64,000 nt of DNA from Pictodentalium vernedei (GCA_031216915.1 JAUFNR010000011.1:620001-684000); one strand, 5' to 3'. Counted from the stretch's first letter, positions 14,836 through 31,200 are shown. A program made the numbers and translations. Notes: a model not told the origin generated them from the letters alone.

Positions 14836-17800
14836 CCCACATACCCTGATCGCCACACTGCCCGGTGAACCAGAAGGAACGTAGAGCGTAACAAATGGCG
14901 ACGCATTAAACAAAAATCAAATCTTACCAGATTGGCTGATATAGCTAGCAAGCACACAACCGACCCGGTCGTTACAAGACCCACCACGCTATTGTCCACA
15001 CGACGCGTGCATAGCCTGACTAAAGGAACTGTTCTACGCAACCTAAACCGTATACTTAGTACGAAACCAGCATGACTAGGCCTTGGCGACCCTACCGACA
15101 TTACCAACCAGCCAACGGTCAAACGCCTACCCACACACCCTGATCGCCACACTGCCCGACGAACCAGAAGGAACGTAGAGCGTAACGAACGGCGACGCAT
15201 TAAACAAAAATCAAATCTTACCAGATTGGCTGATATAGCTAGCAAGAACACAACCGACCCGGTCGTTACAAAACCCACCATGCTATTGTCCACACGACGC
15301 GTGCATAGCCTGACTAAAGGAACTGTTCTACACAACCTAAACCGTACACTTAGTACGAAACCAGCGTGACTAGGCCTTGGCGACCCTACCGACATTACCA
15401 ACCAGCCTACGGTCAAATGCCTACCCACACACCCTGAACGCCACACTGCCCGGCGAACCAGAAGGAACGTAGAGCGTAACGAACGGCGACGCATTAAACA
15501 AAAATCAAATCTTACCAGATTGGCTGATATAGCTAGCAAGCACACAACCGACCCGGTCATTACAAGACCCACAACGCTATAGTCCACACGACGCGTGCAT
15601 AGCCTGACTAAAGGAACTGTTCTACGCAACCTAAACCGTATACTTAGCACGAAACCAGCGTGACTAGACCTTGGCGACCCAACCGACATTACCAACTAGC
15701 CGACGGTCAAATGCCTACCCACACACCCTGATCGACACACTGACCGGCGAACCAGAAGGAACGTAGAGCGTAACGAACAGCGACGCATTAAACAAAAATC
15801 AAATCTTAGCAGATTGGCTGATATAGCTAGCAAGCACACAACCGACCCGGTCGTTACAAGACCCACCACGCTATGGTCCACACGACGCGTGCATAGCCTG
15901 ACTAAAGGAACTGTTCTATGCAACCTAAACCGCATACTTAGTACGAAACCAGCGTGACTAGGCCTTGGCAACCCTACCGACATTACCAACCAGACTACAG
16001 TCAAATGCCTACCCACACACCCTGATCGCCACACTGCCCGGCGAACCAGAAGGAACGTAGAGCATAACGAACGGCGACGCATTAAACAAAAATCAAATCT
16101 TACCAGATTGGCTGATATAGCTAGCAAGCACACAACCGACATGGTCGTTACAAGACCCAACACGCTATTGTCCACACGACGGGTGCATAGCCTGACTAAA
16201 GGAACTGTTCTATGCAACCTAAACCGTATACTTAGTACGAAACCAGCGTGACTAGGCCTTGGCGACCCTACCGACATTACCAACCAGCCTACGGTCAAAC
16301 GCCTACCCACACACCCTGATCGCCACACTGCCCGGCGAACCAGAAGGAACGTAGAGCGTAACGAACAGCGACACATTAAACAAAAATCAAATCTTACCAG
16401 ATTGGCTGATATAGCTAGCAAGCACACAACCGACCCGGTCGTTACAAGACCCACCACACTATTGTCCACACGACGCGTGCATAGCCTGACTAAAGGAACT
16501 GTTCTACGCAACCTAAACCGTATACTTAGTACGAAACCAGCGTGACTACGCCTTGGCGACCCTACCGACATTACCAACCAGCCTACGGTCAAACGCCTAC
16601 CCACACACCCTGATGGCACACTGCCCGGCGAACCAGAAGGAACGTAGAGTGTAACGAACGGCGACGCATTAAACAAAAATCAAATCTTACCAGATTGGCT
16701 GATATAGCTAGCAAGCACACAACCGACGCGGTCGTTACAAGACCCAACACGTTATTGTCCACACGATGGGCTGACTAAAGGAACTGTTCTACGCAACCTA
16801 AACCGTATACTTAGCACGAAACCAGCGTGACTAGGCCTTGGCGACCCTACCGACATTACCAACCAGCCAACGGTCAAACGCCTACCCACACACCCTGATC
16901 GCCACACTGCCCGACGAACCAGAAGGAACGTAGAGCGTAACGAACGGCGACGCATTAAACAAAAATCAAATCTTACCAGATTGGCTGATATAGCTAGCAA
17001 GAACACAACCGACCCGGTCGTTACAAAACCCACCACGCTATTGTCCACACGACGCGTGCATAGCCTGACTAAAGGAACTGTTCTACGCAACCTAAACCGT
17101 ACACTTAGTACGAAACCAGCGTGACTAGGCCTTGGCGACCCTACCGACATTACCAACCAGCCTACGGTCAAATGCCTACCCACACACCCTGATTGCCACA
17201 CTGCCCGGCGAACCAGAAGGAACGTAGAGCGTAACGAACGGAGACGCATTAAACAAAAATCAAATCTTACCAGATTGGCTGATATAGCTAGCAAGCACAC
17301 AACCGACCCGGTCATTACAAGACCCACAACGCTATAGTCCACACGACGCGTGCATAGCCTGACTAAAGGAACTGTTCTACGCAACCTAAACCGTATACTT
17401 AGTACGAAACCAGCGTGACTAGACCTTGGCGACCCACCCGACATTACCAACTAGCCTACGGTCAAATGCCTAACCACACACCCTGATCGACACACTGCCC
17501 GGCGAACCAGAAGGAACGTAGAGCGTAACGAACAGCGACGCATTAAACAAAAATCAAATCTTACCAGATTGGCTGATATAGCTAGCAAGCACACAACCGA
17601 CCCGGTCGTTACAAGACCCACCACGCTATGGTCCACACGACACGTGCATAGCCTGACTAAAGGAACTGTTCTATGCAACCTAAACCGCATACTTAGTACG
17701 AAACCAGCGTGACTAGGCCTTGGCGACCCTGCCGACATTACCAACCAGCCTACAGTGAAATGCCTACCCACACACCCTGATCGCCACACTGCCCGGCGAA

Positions 17801-20409
17801 CCAGAAGGAACGTAGAGCGTAACGAACGGCGACGCATTAAACAAAAATCAAATCTTACCAGATTGGCTGATATAGCTAGCAGGCACACAACCGACCCGGT
17901 CGTTACAAGACCCACCACGCTATTGTCCACACAACGTGTGCATAGCCTGACTAAAGGAACTGTTCTACGCAACCTAAACCGTATACTTAGTACGAAACCA
18001 GCGTGACTAGGCCTTGGCGACCCTACCGACATTACCAACCAGCCTACGATCAAACGCCTACCCACACACCCTGATGGCCACACTGCCCGGCGAACCAGAA
18101 GGAACGTAGAGCATAACGAACGGCGACGCATTAAACAAAAATCAAATCTTACCAGATTGCCTGATATAGCTAGCAAGCACACAACCGACCCGGTCGTTAC
18201 AAGACCCAACACGCTATTGTCCACACGACGGGTGCATAGCCTGACTAAAGGAACTGTTCTATGCAACCTAAACCGTATACTTAGTACGAAACCAGCGTGA
18301 CTACGCCTTGGCGACCCTACCGACATTACCAACCAGCCTACGGTCAAACGCCTACGCACACATCCTGATCGCCACACTGCCCGGCGAACCAGAAGGAACG
18401 TAGAGCGTAACGAACGGCGACGCATTAAACAAAAATCAAATCATACCAAATTGGCTGATATAGCTAGCAAGCACACAACCGACCCAGTCGTTACAAGACC
18501 CACCACGCTATTGTCCACACGATGCGTGCATAGCCTGACTAAAGGAACTGTTCTACGCAACCTAAACCGTATACTTAGTATGAAACCAGCGTGACTAGGC
18601 CTTGGCGACCCTACCGACATTACCAACCAGCCTACGGTCAAATGCCTACCCACACACCCTGATCGCCACACTGCCCGGCGAACCAGAAGTAACGTAGAGC
18701 GTAACGAACAGCGACGCATTAAACAAAAATCAAATCTTACCAGATTGGCTGATATAGCTAGCAAGCACACAACCGACATGGTCGTTACAAGACCCACCAC
18801 GCTATTCTCCACACGACGCGTACATAGCCTGACTAAAGGAACTGTTCTACGCAACCTAAACCGTATACTTAGTATGAAACCAGCGTGACTAGGCCTTGGC
18901 GACCCTACCGACATTACCAACCAACCTACGGTCAAACGCCTACCCACACACCCTGATCGCCACACTGCCCGGCGAACCAGAAGGAACGTAGAGCGTAACG
19001 AACGGCGACGCATTAAACAAAAATCAAATCTTACCAGATTGGCTGATATAGCTAGCAAGCACACAACCGACCCGGTCGTTACAAGACCCACCACGCTATT
19101 GTCCACACGACGCGTGCATAGCCTGACTAAAGGAACAGTTCTACGCAACCTAAACCGTATACTTAGTACGAAACCAGCGTGACTACGCCTTGGCGACCCT
19201 ACCGACATTACCAACCAGCCTACGGTCAAACGCCTACCCACACACCCTGATGGCCACACTGCCCGGCGAACCAGAAGGAACGTAGAGTGTAACGAACGGC
19301 GACGCATTAAACAAAAATCAAATCTTACCAGATTGGCTGATATAGCTAGCAAGCACAGAACCGATCCGGTCGTTACAAGACCCAACACGTTATTGTCCAC
19401 ACGTTGGGCTGACTAAAGGAACTGTTCTACGCAACCTAAACCGTATACTTAGTACGAAACCAGCGTGACTAGGCCTTGGCGACCCTACCGACATTACCAA
19501 CCAGCCTACGGTCAAACGCCTACCCACACACCCTGATCATCACACTGCCCGGCGAACCAGAGGGAACGTAGAGCAAGCATAACGAACAGCGACGCATGAA
19601 ACAAAAATCAAATCTTACCAGATTGGCTGATATACCTAGCAAGCACACAACCGACCCGGTCGTTACAAGACCCACCACGCTATTGTCCACACGATGCGTT
19701 CATAGCCTGACTAAAGGAACTGTTCTACGCAACCTAAACCGTATACTTAGTACGAAACCAGCGTGACTAGGCCTTGGCGACCCTACCGACATTACCAACC
19801 AGCCTACGGTCAAATGCCTACCAACACACCCTGATCGCCACACTGCCCTGCGAACCAGAAGGAAAGTAGAGCGTAACGAACGGCGACGCATTAAACAAAA
19901 ATCAAATCTTACCAGATTGCCTGATATAGCTAGCAAGCACACAACCGACCCGGTCGTTACAAGACCCACCATGCTATTGTCCACACGACGCGTACATAGC
20001 CTGACTAAAGGAACTGTTCTACGCAACCTAAACCGTATACTTATAACGAAACCAGCGAGACTAGGCCTTGGCGACCCTACCGACACTACCAACCAGCCTA
20101 CGGTCAAATGCCTACCCACACACCCTGATCGCCACACTGCCCGGCGAACCAGAAGGAACGTAGAGCGTAACGAACGGCGACACATTAAACAAAAATCAAA
20201 TCTTACCAGATTGGCTGATATAGCTAGCAAGCACACATCCGACCCGGTCGTTACAAGACCCACCACGCTATTGTCCACACGACGCGTGCATAGCCTGACT
20301 GAAGGAACTGTTCTATGCAAACCTAAACCGTATACTTAGTACGAAACCAGCGTGACTAGGCCTTGGCGACCCTACCGACATTACCAACCAGCCTACGGTC
20401 AAAAGCCTA
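14836..20409. repeat. HOR segment, 19 monomers (5574 bp)
   Basis: 19 x 294 = 5586; two 8-bp deletions (16765 and 19401) remove 16, the gcaaacc insertion adds 1, a local 4-bp insertion near 19574 (gagcaagcataac) adds 4 and a one-base loss near 16617 removes 1, giving 5574. It probably joins two units that lack the boundary variant between them. The deletion at 19401 carries the sub-variant gttgggctgac, seen again at 22927, 31097 and 36677. The MITE target at 19891 is empty. Confidence 0.8.
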
Positions 20410-23400
20410 CCCACATACCCTGATCGCCACACTGCCCGGTGAACCAGAAGGAACGTAGAGCGTAACAAATGGCGACGCATTAAACAAAAATCAAATCTTA
20501 CCAGATTGGCTGATATACCTAGCAAGCACACAACCGACCCGGTCGTTACAAGACCCACCACGCTATTGTCCACACGACGCGTGCATAGCCTGACTAAAGG
20601 AACTGTTCTACGCAACCTAAACCGTATACTTAGTACGAAACCAGCGTGACTAGGCCTTGGCGACCCTACCGACATTACCAACCAGCCTATGGTCAAACGC
20701 CTACCCACACACCCTGATCGCCACACTGCCCGGCGAACCAGAAGGAACGTAGAGCGTAACGAACGGCGACGCATTAAACAAAAATCAAATCTTACCAGAT
20801 TGGCTGATACAGCTAGCAAGCACACAACCGACCCGGTGGTTACAAGACACACCACGCTATTGTCCACACGACGCGTGTATAGCCTGACTAAAGGAACTGT
20901 TCTACGCAACCTAAACCGTATACTTAGTACGAAACAAGCGTGACTAGGCCTTGGCGACCCTACCAACATTACCAACCAGCCTACGGTCAAACGCCTACCC
21001 ACACACCCTGATCGCCACACTGCCCGGCGAACCAGAAGGAACGTAGAGCGTAACGAACGGCGACGCATTAAACAAAAATCAAATCTTACCAGATTGGCTG
21101 ATATAGCTAGCAAGCACACAACCGACCCGGTCGTTACAAGACCCACAACGCTATAGTCCACACGACGCGTGCATAGCCTGACTAAAGGAACTGTTCTACG
21201 CAACCTAAACCGTATACTTAGTACGAAACCAGCGTGACTAGACCTTGGCGACCCAACCGACATTACCAACTAGCCTACGGTCAAATGCCTACCCACACAC
21301 CCTCATCGACACACTGCCCGGCGAACCAGAAGGAACGTAGAGCGTAACGAACAGCGACGCATTAAACAAAAATCAAATCTTACCAGATTGGCTGATATAG
21401 CTAGCAAGCACACAATCGACCCGGTCGTTACAAGACCCACCACGCTATGGTCCACACGACGCGTGCATAGCCTGACTAAAGGAACTGTTCTATGCAACCT
21501 AAACCGCATACTTAGTACGAAACCAGCGTGACTAGGCCTTGGCGACCCTGCCGACATTACCAACCAGCCTACAGTCAAATGCCTACCCACACACCCTGAT
21601 CGCCACACTGCCCGGCGAACCAGAAGGAACGTAGAGCGTAACGAACGGCGACGCATTAAACAAAAATCAAATCTTACCAGATTGGCTGATATAGCTAGCA
21701 AGCACACAACCGACCCGGTCGTTACAAGACCCACCACGCTATTGTCCACACGACGTGTGCATAGCCTGACTAAAGGAACTGTTCTACGCAACCTAAACCG
21801 TATACTTAGTACGAAACCAGCGTGATTAGGCCTTGGCGACCCTACCGACATTACCAACCAGCCTACGATCAAACGCCTACCCACACACCCTGATGGCCAC
21901 ACTGCCCGGCGAACCAGAAGGAACGTAGAGCATAACGAACGGCGACACATTAAACAAAAATCAAATCTTACCAGATTGCCTGATATAGCTAGCAAGCACA
22001 CAACCGACCCGGTCGTTACAAGTCCCAACACGCTATTGTCCACACGACGGGTGCATAGCCTGACTAAAGGAACTGTTCTATGCAACCTAAACCGTACACT
22101 TAGTACGAAACCAGCGTGACTACGCCTTGGCGACCCTACCAACATTACCAACCAGCCTACGGTCAAACGCCTACGCACACACCCTGATCGCCACACTGCC
22201 CGGCGAACCAGAAGTAACGTAGAGCGTAACGAACAGCGACGCATTAAACAAAAATCAAATCTTACCAGATTGGCTGATATAGCTAGCAAGCACACAACCG
22301 ACATGGTCGTTACAAGACCCACCACGCTATTGTCCACACGACGCGTACATAGCCTGACTAAAGGAACTGTTCTACGCAACCTAAACCGTATACTTAGTAT
22401 GAAACCAGCGTGACTAGGCCTTGGCGACCCTACCGACATTACCAACCAACCTACGGTAAAACGCCTACCCACACACCCTGATCGCCACACTGCCCGGCGA
22501 ACCAGAAGGAACGTAGAGCGTAACGAACGGCGACGCATTAAACAAAAATCAAATCTTACCAGATTGGCTGATATAGCTAGCAAGCACACAACCGACCCGG
22601 TCGTTACAAGACCCACCACGCTATTGTCCACACGACGCGTGCATAGCCTGACTAAAGGAACAGTTCTACGCAACCTAAACCGTATACTTAGTACGAAACC
22701 AGCGTGACTACGCCTTGGCGACCCTACCGACATTACCAACCAGCCTACGGTCAAACGCCTACCCACACACCCTGATGGCCACACTGCCCGGCGAACCAGA
22801 AGGAACGTAGAGTGTAACGAACGGCGACGCATTAAACAAAAATCAAATCTTACCAGATTGGCTGATATAGCTAGCAAGCACAGAACCGATCCGGTCGTTA
22901 CAAGACCCAACACGTTATTGTCCACACGTTGGGCTGACTAAAGGAACTGTTCTACGCAACCTAAACCGTATACTTAGTACGAAACCAGCGTGACTAGGCC
23001 TTGGCGACCCTACCGACATTACCAACCAGCCTACGGTCAAACGCCTACCCACACACCCTGATCGTCACACTGCCCGGCGAACCAGAGGGAACGTAGAGCA
23101 TAACGAACAGCGACGCATGAAACAAAAATCAAATCTTACCAGATTGGCTGATATACCTAGCAAGCACACAACCGACCCGGTCGTTACAAGACCCACCACG
23201 CTATTGTCCACACGATGCGTTCATAGCCTGACTAAAGGAACTGTTCTACGCAACCTAAACCGTATACTTAGTACGAAACCAGCGTGACTAGGCCTTGGCG
23301 ACCCTACCGACATTACCAACCAGCCTACGGTCAAATGCCTACCAACACACCCTGATCGCCACACTGCCCTGCGAACCAGAAGGAAAGTAGAGCGTAACGA

Positions 23401-25344
23401 ACGGCGACGCATTAAACAAAAATCAAATCTTACCAGATTGGCTGATATAGCTAGCAAGCACACAACCGACATGGTCGTTACAAGACCCACCACGCTATTG
23501 TCCACACGACGCGTACATAGCCTGACTAAAGGAACTGTTCTACGCAACCTAAACCGTATACTTAGTATGAAACCAGCATGACTAGGCCTTGGCGACCCTA
23601 CCGACATTACCAACCAGCCTACGGTCAAACGCCTACCCACACACCCTGATCGCCACACTGCCCGGCGAACCAGAAGGAACGTAGAGCGTAACGAACGGCG
23701 ACGCATTAAACAAAAATCAAATCTTACCAGATTGGCTGATATAGCTAGCAAGCACACAACCGACCCAGTCGTTACAAGACCCACCACGCTATTGTCCACA
23801 CGACACGTGCATAGCCTGACTAAAGGAACTGTTCTACGCAACCTAAACCGTATACTTAGTATGAAACCAGCGTGACTAGGCCTTGGCGACCCTACCGACA
23901 TTACCAACCAACCCACGGTAAAACGCCTACCCACACACCCTGATCGCCACACTGCCCGGCGAACCAGAAGGAACGTAGAGCGTAACGAACGGCGACGCAT
24001 TAAACAAAAATCAAATCTTACCAGATTGGCTGATATAGCTAGCAAGCACACAACCGACCCGGTCGTTACAAGACCCAACACGTTATTGTCCACACGATGG
24101 GCTGACTAAAGGAACTGTTCTACGCAACCTAAACCGTATACTTAGTACGAAACCAGCGTGACTAGGCCTTGGCGACTCTACCGACATTACCAACCAGCCT
24201 ACGGTCAAACGCCTACCCACACACCCTGATCGTCACACTGCCCGGCGAACCAGAGGGAACGTAGAGCGTAACGAACAGCGACGCATGAAACAAAAATCAA
24301 ATCTTACCAGATTGCCTGATATAGCTAGCAAGCACACAACCGACCCGGTCGTAACAAGACCCACCACGCTATTCTCCACACGATGCGTTCATAGCCTGAC
24401 TAAAGGAACTGTTCTACGCAACCTAAACCGTATACTTAGTACGAAACCAGCGTGACTAGGCCTTGGCGACCCTACCGACATTACCAACCAGCCTACGGTC
24501 AAATGCCTACCAACACACCCTGATCGCCACACTGCCCGGCGAACCAGAAGGAAAGTAGAGCGTAACGAACGGCGACGCATTAACCCTTTACCCAACGAAT
24601 CGCCCTCATCCGCCCGCGTAATATGCAAATTGAGCAGTTGAAAAAATATTATTTTTAAAAAAATTTCAACAAAACCATATCATGTGACCCCTCGTTGGAA
24701 CGAGCTCGTCGAGCTCGTTCCAACGAGGGGTCACATGATATGGTTTGGTTGAATTTTTTTTGAAAAATTTATAAAAATGATATTTAAAATAAGAAATTTT
24801 GATATTGTCTCCGTTGGGTAAAGGGTTAAACAAAAATCAAATCTTACCAGATTGGCTGATATAGCTAGCAAGCACACAACCGACCCGGTCGTTACAAGAC
24901 CCACCACGCTATTGTCCACACGACGCGTACATAGCCTGACTAAAGGAACTGTTCTACGCAACCTAAACTGTATACTTATAACGAAACCAGCGTGACTAGG
25001 CCTTGGCGACCCTACCGACATTACCAACCAGCCTACGGTCAAATGCCTACCCACACACCCTGATCGCCACACTGCCCGGCGAACCAGAAGGAACGTAGAG
25101 CGTAACGAACGGCGACACATTAAACAAAAATCAAATCTTACCAGATTGGCTGATATAGCTAGCAAGCACACATCCGACCCGGTCGTTACAAGACCCACCA
25201 CGCTATTGTCCACACGACGCGTGCATAGCCTGACTGAAGGAACTGTTCTATGCAAACCTAAACCGTATACTTAGTACGAAACCAGCGTGACTAGGCCTTG
25301 GCGACCCTACCGACATTACCAACCAGCCTACGGTCAAAAGCCTA
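20410..25344. repeat. HOR segment, 16 monomers plus MITE (4935 bp)
   Basis: 16 x 294 = 4704, plus 246 for the MITE, minus 16 for deletions at 22927 and 24096, plus 1, giving 4935. It contains both an empty MITE target (TTAA 23412-23415) and the filled one at 24584, so empty and filled forms were joined in one segment, as expected from unequal exchange. Confidence 0.82.
24584..24825. mobile_element. piggyBac-like MITE, copy 3 (242 bp)
   Basis: Flanked by TTAA at 24580-24583 and 24826-24829. Both 14-bp terminal repeats are perfect here (ccctttacccaacg and its complement), so this copy and copy 4 keep the ancestral left end. The central palindrome is intact. It occupies the same base of the same monomer type (aggaaagtag) as the other copies. 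Confidence 0.9.
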
Positions 25345-28285
25345 CCCACATACCCTGATCGCCACACTGCCCGGTGAACCAGAAGGAACGTAGAGCGTAA
25401 CAAATGGCGACGCATTAAACAAAAATCAAATCTTACCAGATTGACTGATATAGCTAGCAAGCACACAACCGACCCGGTCGTTACAAGACCCACCACGCTA
25501 TTGTCCACACGACGCGTGCATAGCCTGACTAAAGGAACTGTTCTACGCAACCTAAACCGTATACTTAGTAAGAAACCAGCATGACTAGGCCTTGGCGACC
25601 CTACCGACATTACCAACCAGCCAACGGTCAAACGCCTACCCACACACCCTGATCGCCACAATGCCCGACGAACCAGAAGGAACGTAGAGCGTAACGAACG
25701 ACGACGCATTAAACAAAAATCAAATCTTACCAGATTGGCTGATATAGCTAGCAAGAACACAACCGACCCGGTCGTTACAAAACCCACCACGCTATTGTCC
25801 ACACGACGCTTGCATAGCCTGACTAAAGGAACTGTTCTACGCAACCTAAACCGTACACTTAGTACGAAACCAGCGTGACTAGGCCTTGGCGACCCTACCG
25901 ACATTACCAACCAGCCTACGGTCAAATGCCTACCCACACACCCTGATTGCCACACTGCCCGGCGAACCAGAAGGAACGTAGAGCGTAACGAACGGCGACG
26001 CATTAAACAAAAATCAAATCTTACCAGATTGGCTGATATAGCTAGCAAGCACACAACCGACCCGGTCATTACAAGACCCACAACGCTATAGTCCACACGA
26101 CGCGTGCATAGCCTGACTAAAGGAACAGTTTTACGCAACCTAAACCGTATACTTAGTACGAAACCAGCGTGACTAGACCTTGGCGACCCAACCGACATTA
26201 CCAACTAGCCTACGGTCAAATGCCTACCCACACACCCTGATCGACACACTGCCCGGCGAACCAGAAGGAACGTAGAGCGTAACGAACAGCGACGCATTAA
26301 ACAAAAATCAAATCTTACCAGATTGGCTGATATAGCTAGCAAGCACACAACCGACCCGGTCGTTACAAGACCCACCACGCTATGGTCCACACGACGCGTG
26401 CATAGCCTGACTAAAGGAACTGTTCTATGCAACCTAAACCGCATACTTAGTACGAAACCAGCGTGACTAGGCCTTGGCGACCCTGCCGACATTACCAACC
26501 AGCCTACAGTCAAATGCCTACCCACACACCCTGATCGCCACACTGCCCGGCGAACCAGAAGGAACGTAGAGCGTAACGAACGGCGACGCATTAAACAAAA
26601 ATCAAATCTTACCAGATTGGCTGATATAGCTAGAAAGCACACAAACGACCCGGTCGTTACAAGACCCACCACGCTATTGTCCACACGACGTGTGCATAGC
26701 CTGACTAAAGGAACTGTTCTACGCAACCTAAACCGTATACTTAGTACGAAACCAGCGTGACTAGGCCTTGGCGACCCTACCGACATTACCAACCAGCCTA
26801 CGATCAAACGCCTACCCACACACCCTGATGGCCACACTGCCCGGCGAACCAGAAGGAACGTAGAGCATAACGAACGGCGACGCATTAAACAAAAATAAAA
26901 TCTTACCAGATTGCATGATATAGCTAGCAAGCACACAACCGACCCGGTCGTTACAAGACCCAACACGCTATTGTCCACACGACGGGTGCATAGCCTGACT
27001 AAAGGAACTGTTCTATGCAACCTAAACCGTATACTTAGTACGAAACCAGCGTGACTACGCAATGGCGACCCTACCGACATTACCAACCAGCCTACGGTCA
27101 AACGCCTACGCACACACCCTGATCGCCACACTGCCCGGCGAACCAGAAGGAACGTAGAGCGTAACGAACGGCGACGCATTAAACAAAAATCAAATCATAC
27201 CAGATTGGCTGATATAGCTAGCAAGCACACAACCGACCCGGTCTTTACAAGACCCACCACGCTATTGTCCACACGATGCGTGCATAGCCTGACTAAAGGA
27301 ACTGTTCTACGCAACCTAAACGGTATACTTAGTATGAAACCAGCGTGACTAGGCCTTGGCGACCCTACCGACATTACCAACCAGCCTACGGTCAAATGCC
27401 TACCCACACACCCTGATCGCCACACTGACCGGCGAGCCAGAAGTAACGTAGAGCGTAACGAACAGCGACGCATTAAACAAAAATCAAATCTTACCAGATT
27501 GGCTGATATAGCTAGCAAGCACACAACCGACATGGTCGTTACAAGACCCACCACGCTATTGTCCACACGACACGTACATAGCCTGACTAAAGGAACTGTT
27601 CTACGCAACCTAAACCGTATACTTAGTATGAAACCAGCGTGACTAGGCCTTGGCGACCCGACCGACATTACCAACCAGCCTACGGTCAAACGCCTACCCA
27701 CACACCCTGATGGCCACACTGCCCGGCGAACCAGAAGGAACGTAGAGTGTAACGAACGGCGACGCATTAAACAAAAATCAAATCTTACCAGATTGGCTGA
27801 TATAGCTAGCAAGCACACAACCGACCCGGTCGTTACAAGACCCACCACGCTATTGTCCACACGACGTGTACATAGCCTGACTAAAGGAACTGTTCTACGC
27901 AACCTAAACCGTATACTTATAACGAAACCAGCGTGACAAGGCCTTGGCGACCCTACCGACATTACCAACCAGCCTACGGACAAATGCCTACCCACACACC
28001 CTGATCGCCACACTGCCCGGCGAACCAGAAGGAACGTAGAGCGTAACGAACGGCGACACATTAAACAAAAATCAAATCTTACCAGATTGGCTGATATAGC
28101 TAGCAAGCACACATCCGACCCGGTCGTTACAAGACCCACCACGCTATTGTCCACACGACGCGTGCATAGCCTGACTGAAGGAACTGTTCTATGCAAACCT
28201 AAACCGTATACTTAGTACGAAACCAGCGTGACTAGGCCTTGGCGACCCTACCGACATTACCAACCAGCCTACGGTCAAACGCCTA
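25345..28285. repeat. HOR unit, 10 monomers without the 8-bp deletion (2941 bp)
   Basis: Length is exactly 10 x 294 + 1: the gcaaacc insertion is present and the 8-bp deletion absent. Near 27.7 kb a monomer continues directly into a type normally found several monomers later, consistent with a recombinant unit that lost the deletion-bearing monomer. Confidence 0.82.
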
Positions 28286-31200
28286 CCCACATACCCTGAT
28301 CGCCACACTGCCCGGTGAACCAGAAGGAACGTAGAGCGTAACAAATGGCGACGCATTAAACAAAAATCAAATCTTACCAGATTGGCTGATATAGCTAGCA
28401 AGCACACAACCGACCCGGTCGTTACAAGACCCACCACGCTATTGTCCACACGACGCGTGCATAGCCTGACTAAAGGAACTGTTCTACGCAACCTAAACCG
28501 TATACTTAGTACGAAACCAGCATGACTAGGCCTTGGCGACCCTACCGACATTACCAACCAGCCAACGGTCAAACGCCTACCCACACACCCTGATCGCCAC
28601 ACTGCCTGACGAACCAGAAGGAACGTAGAGCGTAACGAACGGCGACGCATTAAACAAAAATCAAATCTTACCAGATTGGCTGATATAGCTAGCAAGAACA
28701 CAACCGACCCGGTCGTTACAAAACCCACCACGCTATTGTCCACACGACGCGTGCATAGCCTGACTAAAGGAACTGTTCTACGCAACCTAAACCGTACACT
28801 TAGTACGAAACCAGCGTGACTAGGCCTTGGCGACCCTACCGACATTACCAACCAGCCTACGGTCAAATGCCTACCCACACACCCTGATTGCCACACTGCC
28901 CGGCGAACCAGAAGGAACGTAGAGCGTAACGAACGGAGACGCATTAAACAAAAATCAAATCTTACCAGATTGGCTGATATAGCTTGCAAGCACACAACCG
29001 ACCCGGTTATTACAAGACCCACAACGCTATAGTCCACACGATGCGTACATAGCCTGACTAAAGGAACTGTTCTACGCAACCTAAACCGTATACTTAGTAC
29101 GAAACCAGCGGGACTAGACCTTGGCGACCCACCCGACATTACCAACTAGCCTACGGTCAAATGTCTAACCACACACCCTGATCGACACACTGCCCGGCGA
29201 ACCAGAAGGAACGTAGAGCGTAACGAACAGCGACGCATTAAACAAAAATCAAATCTTACCAGATTGGCTGATATAGCTAGCAAGCACACAACCGACCCGG
29301 TCGTTACAAGACCCACCACGCTATGGTCCACACGACACGTGCATAGCCTGACTAAAGGAACTGTTCGATGCAACCTAAACCGCATACTTAGAACGAAATC
29401 AGCGTGACTAGGCCTTGGCGAACCTGCCGACATTACCAACCAGCCTACAGTGAAATGCCTACCCACACACCCTGATCGCCACACTGCCCGGCGAACCAGA
29501 AGGAACGTAGAGCGTAACGAACGGCGACGCATTAAACAAAAATCAAATCTTACCAGATTGGCTGATATAGCTAGCAAGCACACAACCGACCCGGTCGTTA
29601 CAAGACCCACCACGCTATTGTCCACACAACGTGTGCATAGCCTGACTAAAGGAACTGTTCTACGCAACCTAAACCGTATACTTAGTACGAAACCAGCGTG
29701 ACTAGGCCTTGGCGACCCTACCGACATTACCAACCAGCCTACGATCAAACGCCTACCCACACACCCTGATGGCCACACTGCCCGGCGAACCAGAAGGAAC
29801 GTAGAGCATAACGAACGGCGACGCATTAAACAAAAATCAAATCTTACCAGATTGTCTGATATAGCTAGCAAGCACACAACCGACCCGGTCGTTACAAGAC
29901 CCAACACGCTATTGTCCACACGACGGGTGCATAGCCTGACTAAAGGAACTGTTCTATGCAACCTAAACCGTATACTTAGTACGAAACCAGCGTGACTACG
30001 CCTTGGCGACCCTACCGACATTACCAACCAGCCTACGGTCAAACGCCTACGCACACATCCTGATCGCCACACTGCCCGGCGAACCAGAAGGAACGTAGAG
30101 CGTAACGAACGGCGACGCATTAAACAAAAATCAAATCATACCAAATTGGCTGATATAGCTAGCAAGCACACAACCGACCCGGTCGTTACAAGACCCACCA
30201 CGCTATTGTCCACACGATGCGTGCATAGCCTGACTAAAGGAACTGTTCTACGCAACCTAAACCGTATACTTAGTATGAAACCAGCGTGACTAGGCCTTGG
30301 CGACCCTACCGACATTACCAACCAGCCTACGGTCAAATGCCTACCCACACACCCTGATCGCCACACTGCCCGGCGAACCAGAAGTAACGTAGAGCGTAAC
30401 GAACAGCGACGCATTAAACAAAAATCAAATCTTACCAGATTGGCTGATATAGCTAGCAAGCACACAACCGACATGGTCGTTACAAGACCCACCACGCTAT
30501 TGTCCACACGACGCGTACAAAGCCTGACTAAAGGAACTGTTCTACGCAACCTAAACCGTATACTTAGTATGAAACCAGCGTGACTAGGCCTTGGCGACCC
30601 TACCGACATTACCAACCAACCTACGGTCAAACGCCTACCCACACACCCTGATCGCCACACTGCCCGGCGAACCAGAAGGAACGTAGAGCGTAATGAACGG
30701 CGACGCATTAAACAAAAATCAAATCTTACCAGATTGGCTGATATAGCTAGCAAGCACACAACCGACCCGGTCGTTACAAGACCCACCACGCTATTGTCCA
30801 CACGACGCGTGCATAGCCTGACTAAAGGAACTGTTCTACGCAACCTAAACCGTATACTTAGTACGAAACCAGCATGACTACGCCTTGGCGAACCTACCGA
30901 CATTACCAACCAGCCTACGGTCAAACGCCTACCCACACACCCTGATGGCCACACTGCCCGGCGAACCAGAAGGAACGTAGAGTGTAACGAACGGCGACGC
31001 ATTAAACAAAAATCAAATCTTACCAGATTGGCTGATATAGCTAGCAAGCACACAACCGATCCGGTCGTTACAAGACCCAACACGTTATTGTCCACACGTT
31101 GGGCTGACTAAAGGAACTGTTCTACGCAACCTAAACCGTATACTTAGTACGAAACCAGCGTGACTAGGCCTTGGCGACCCTACCGACATTACCAACCAGC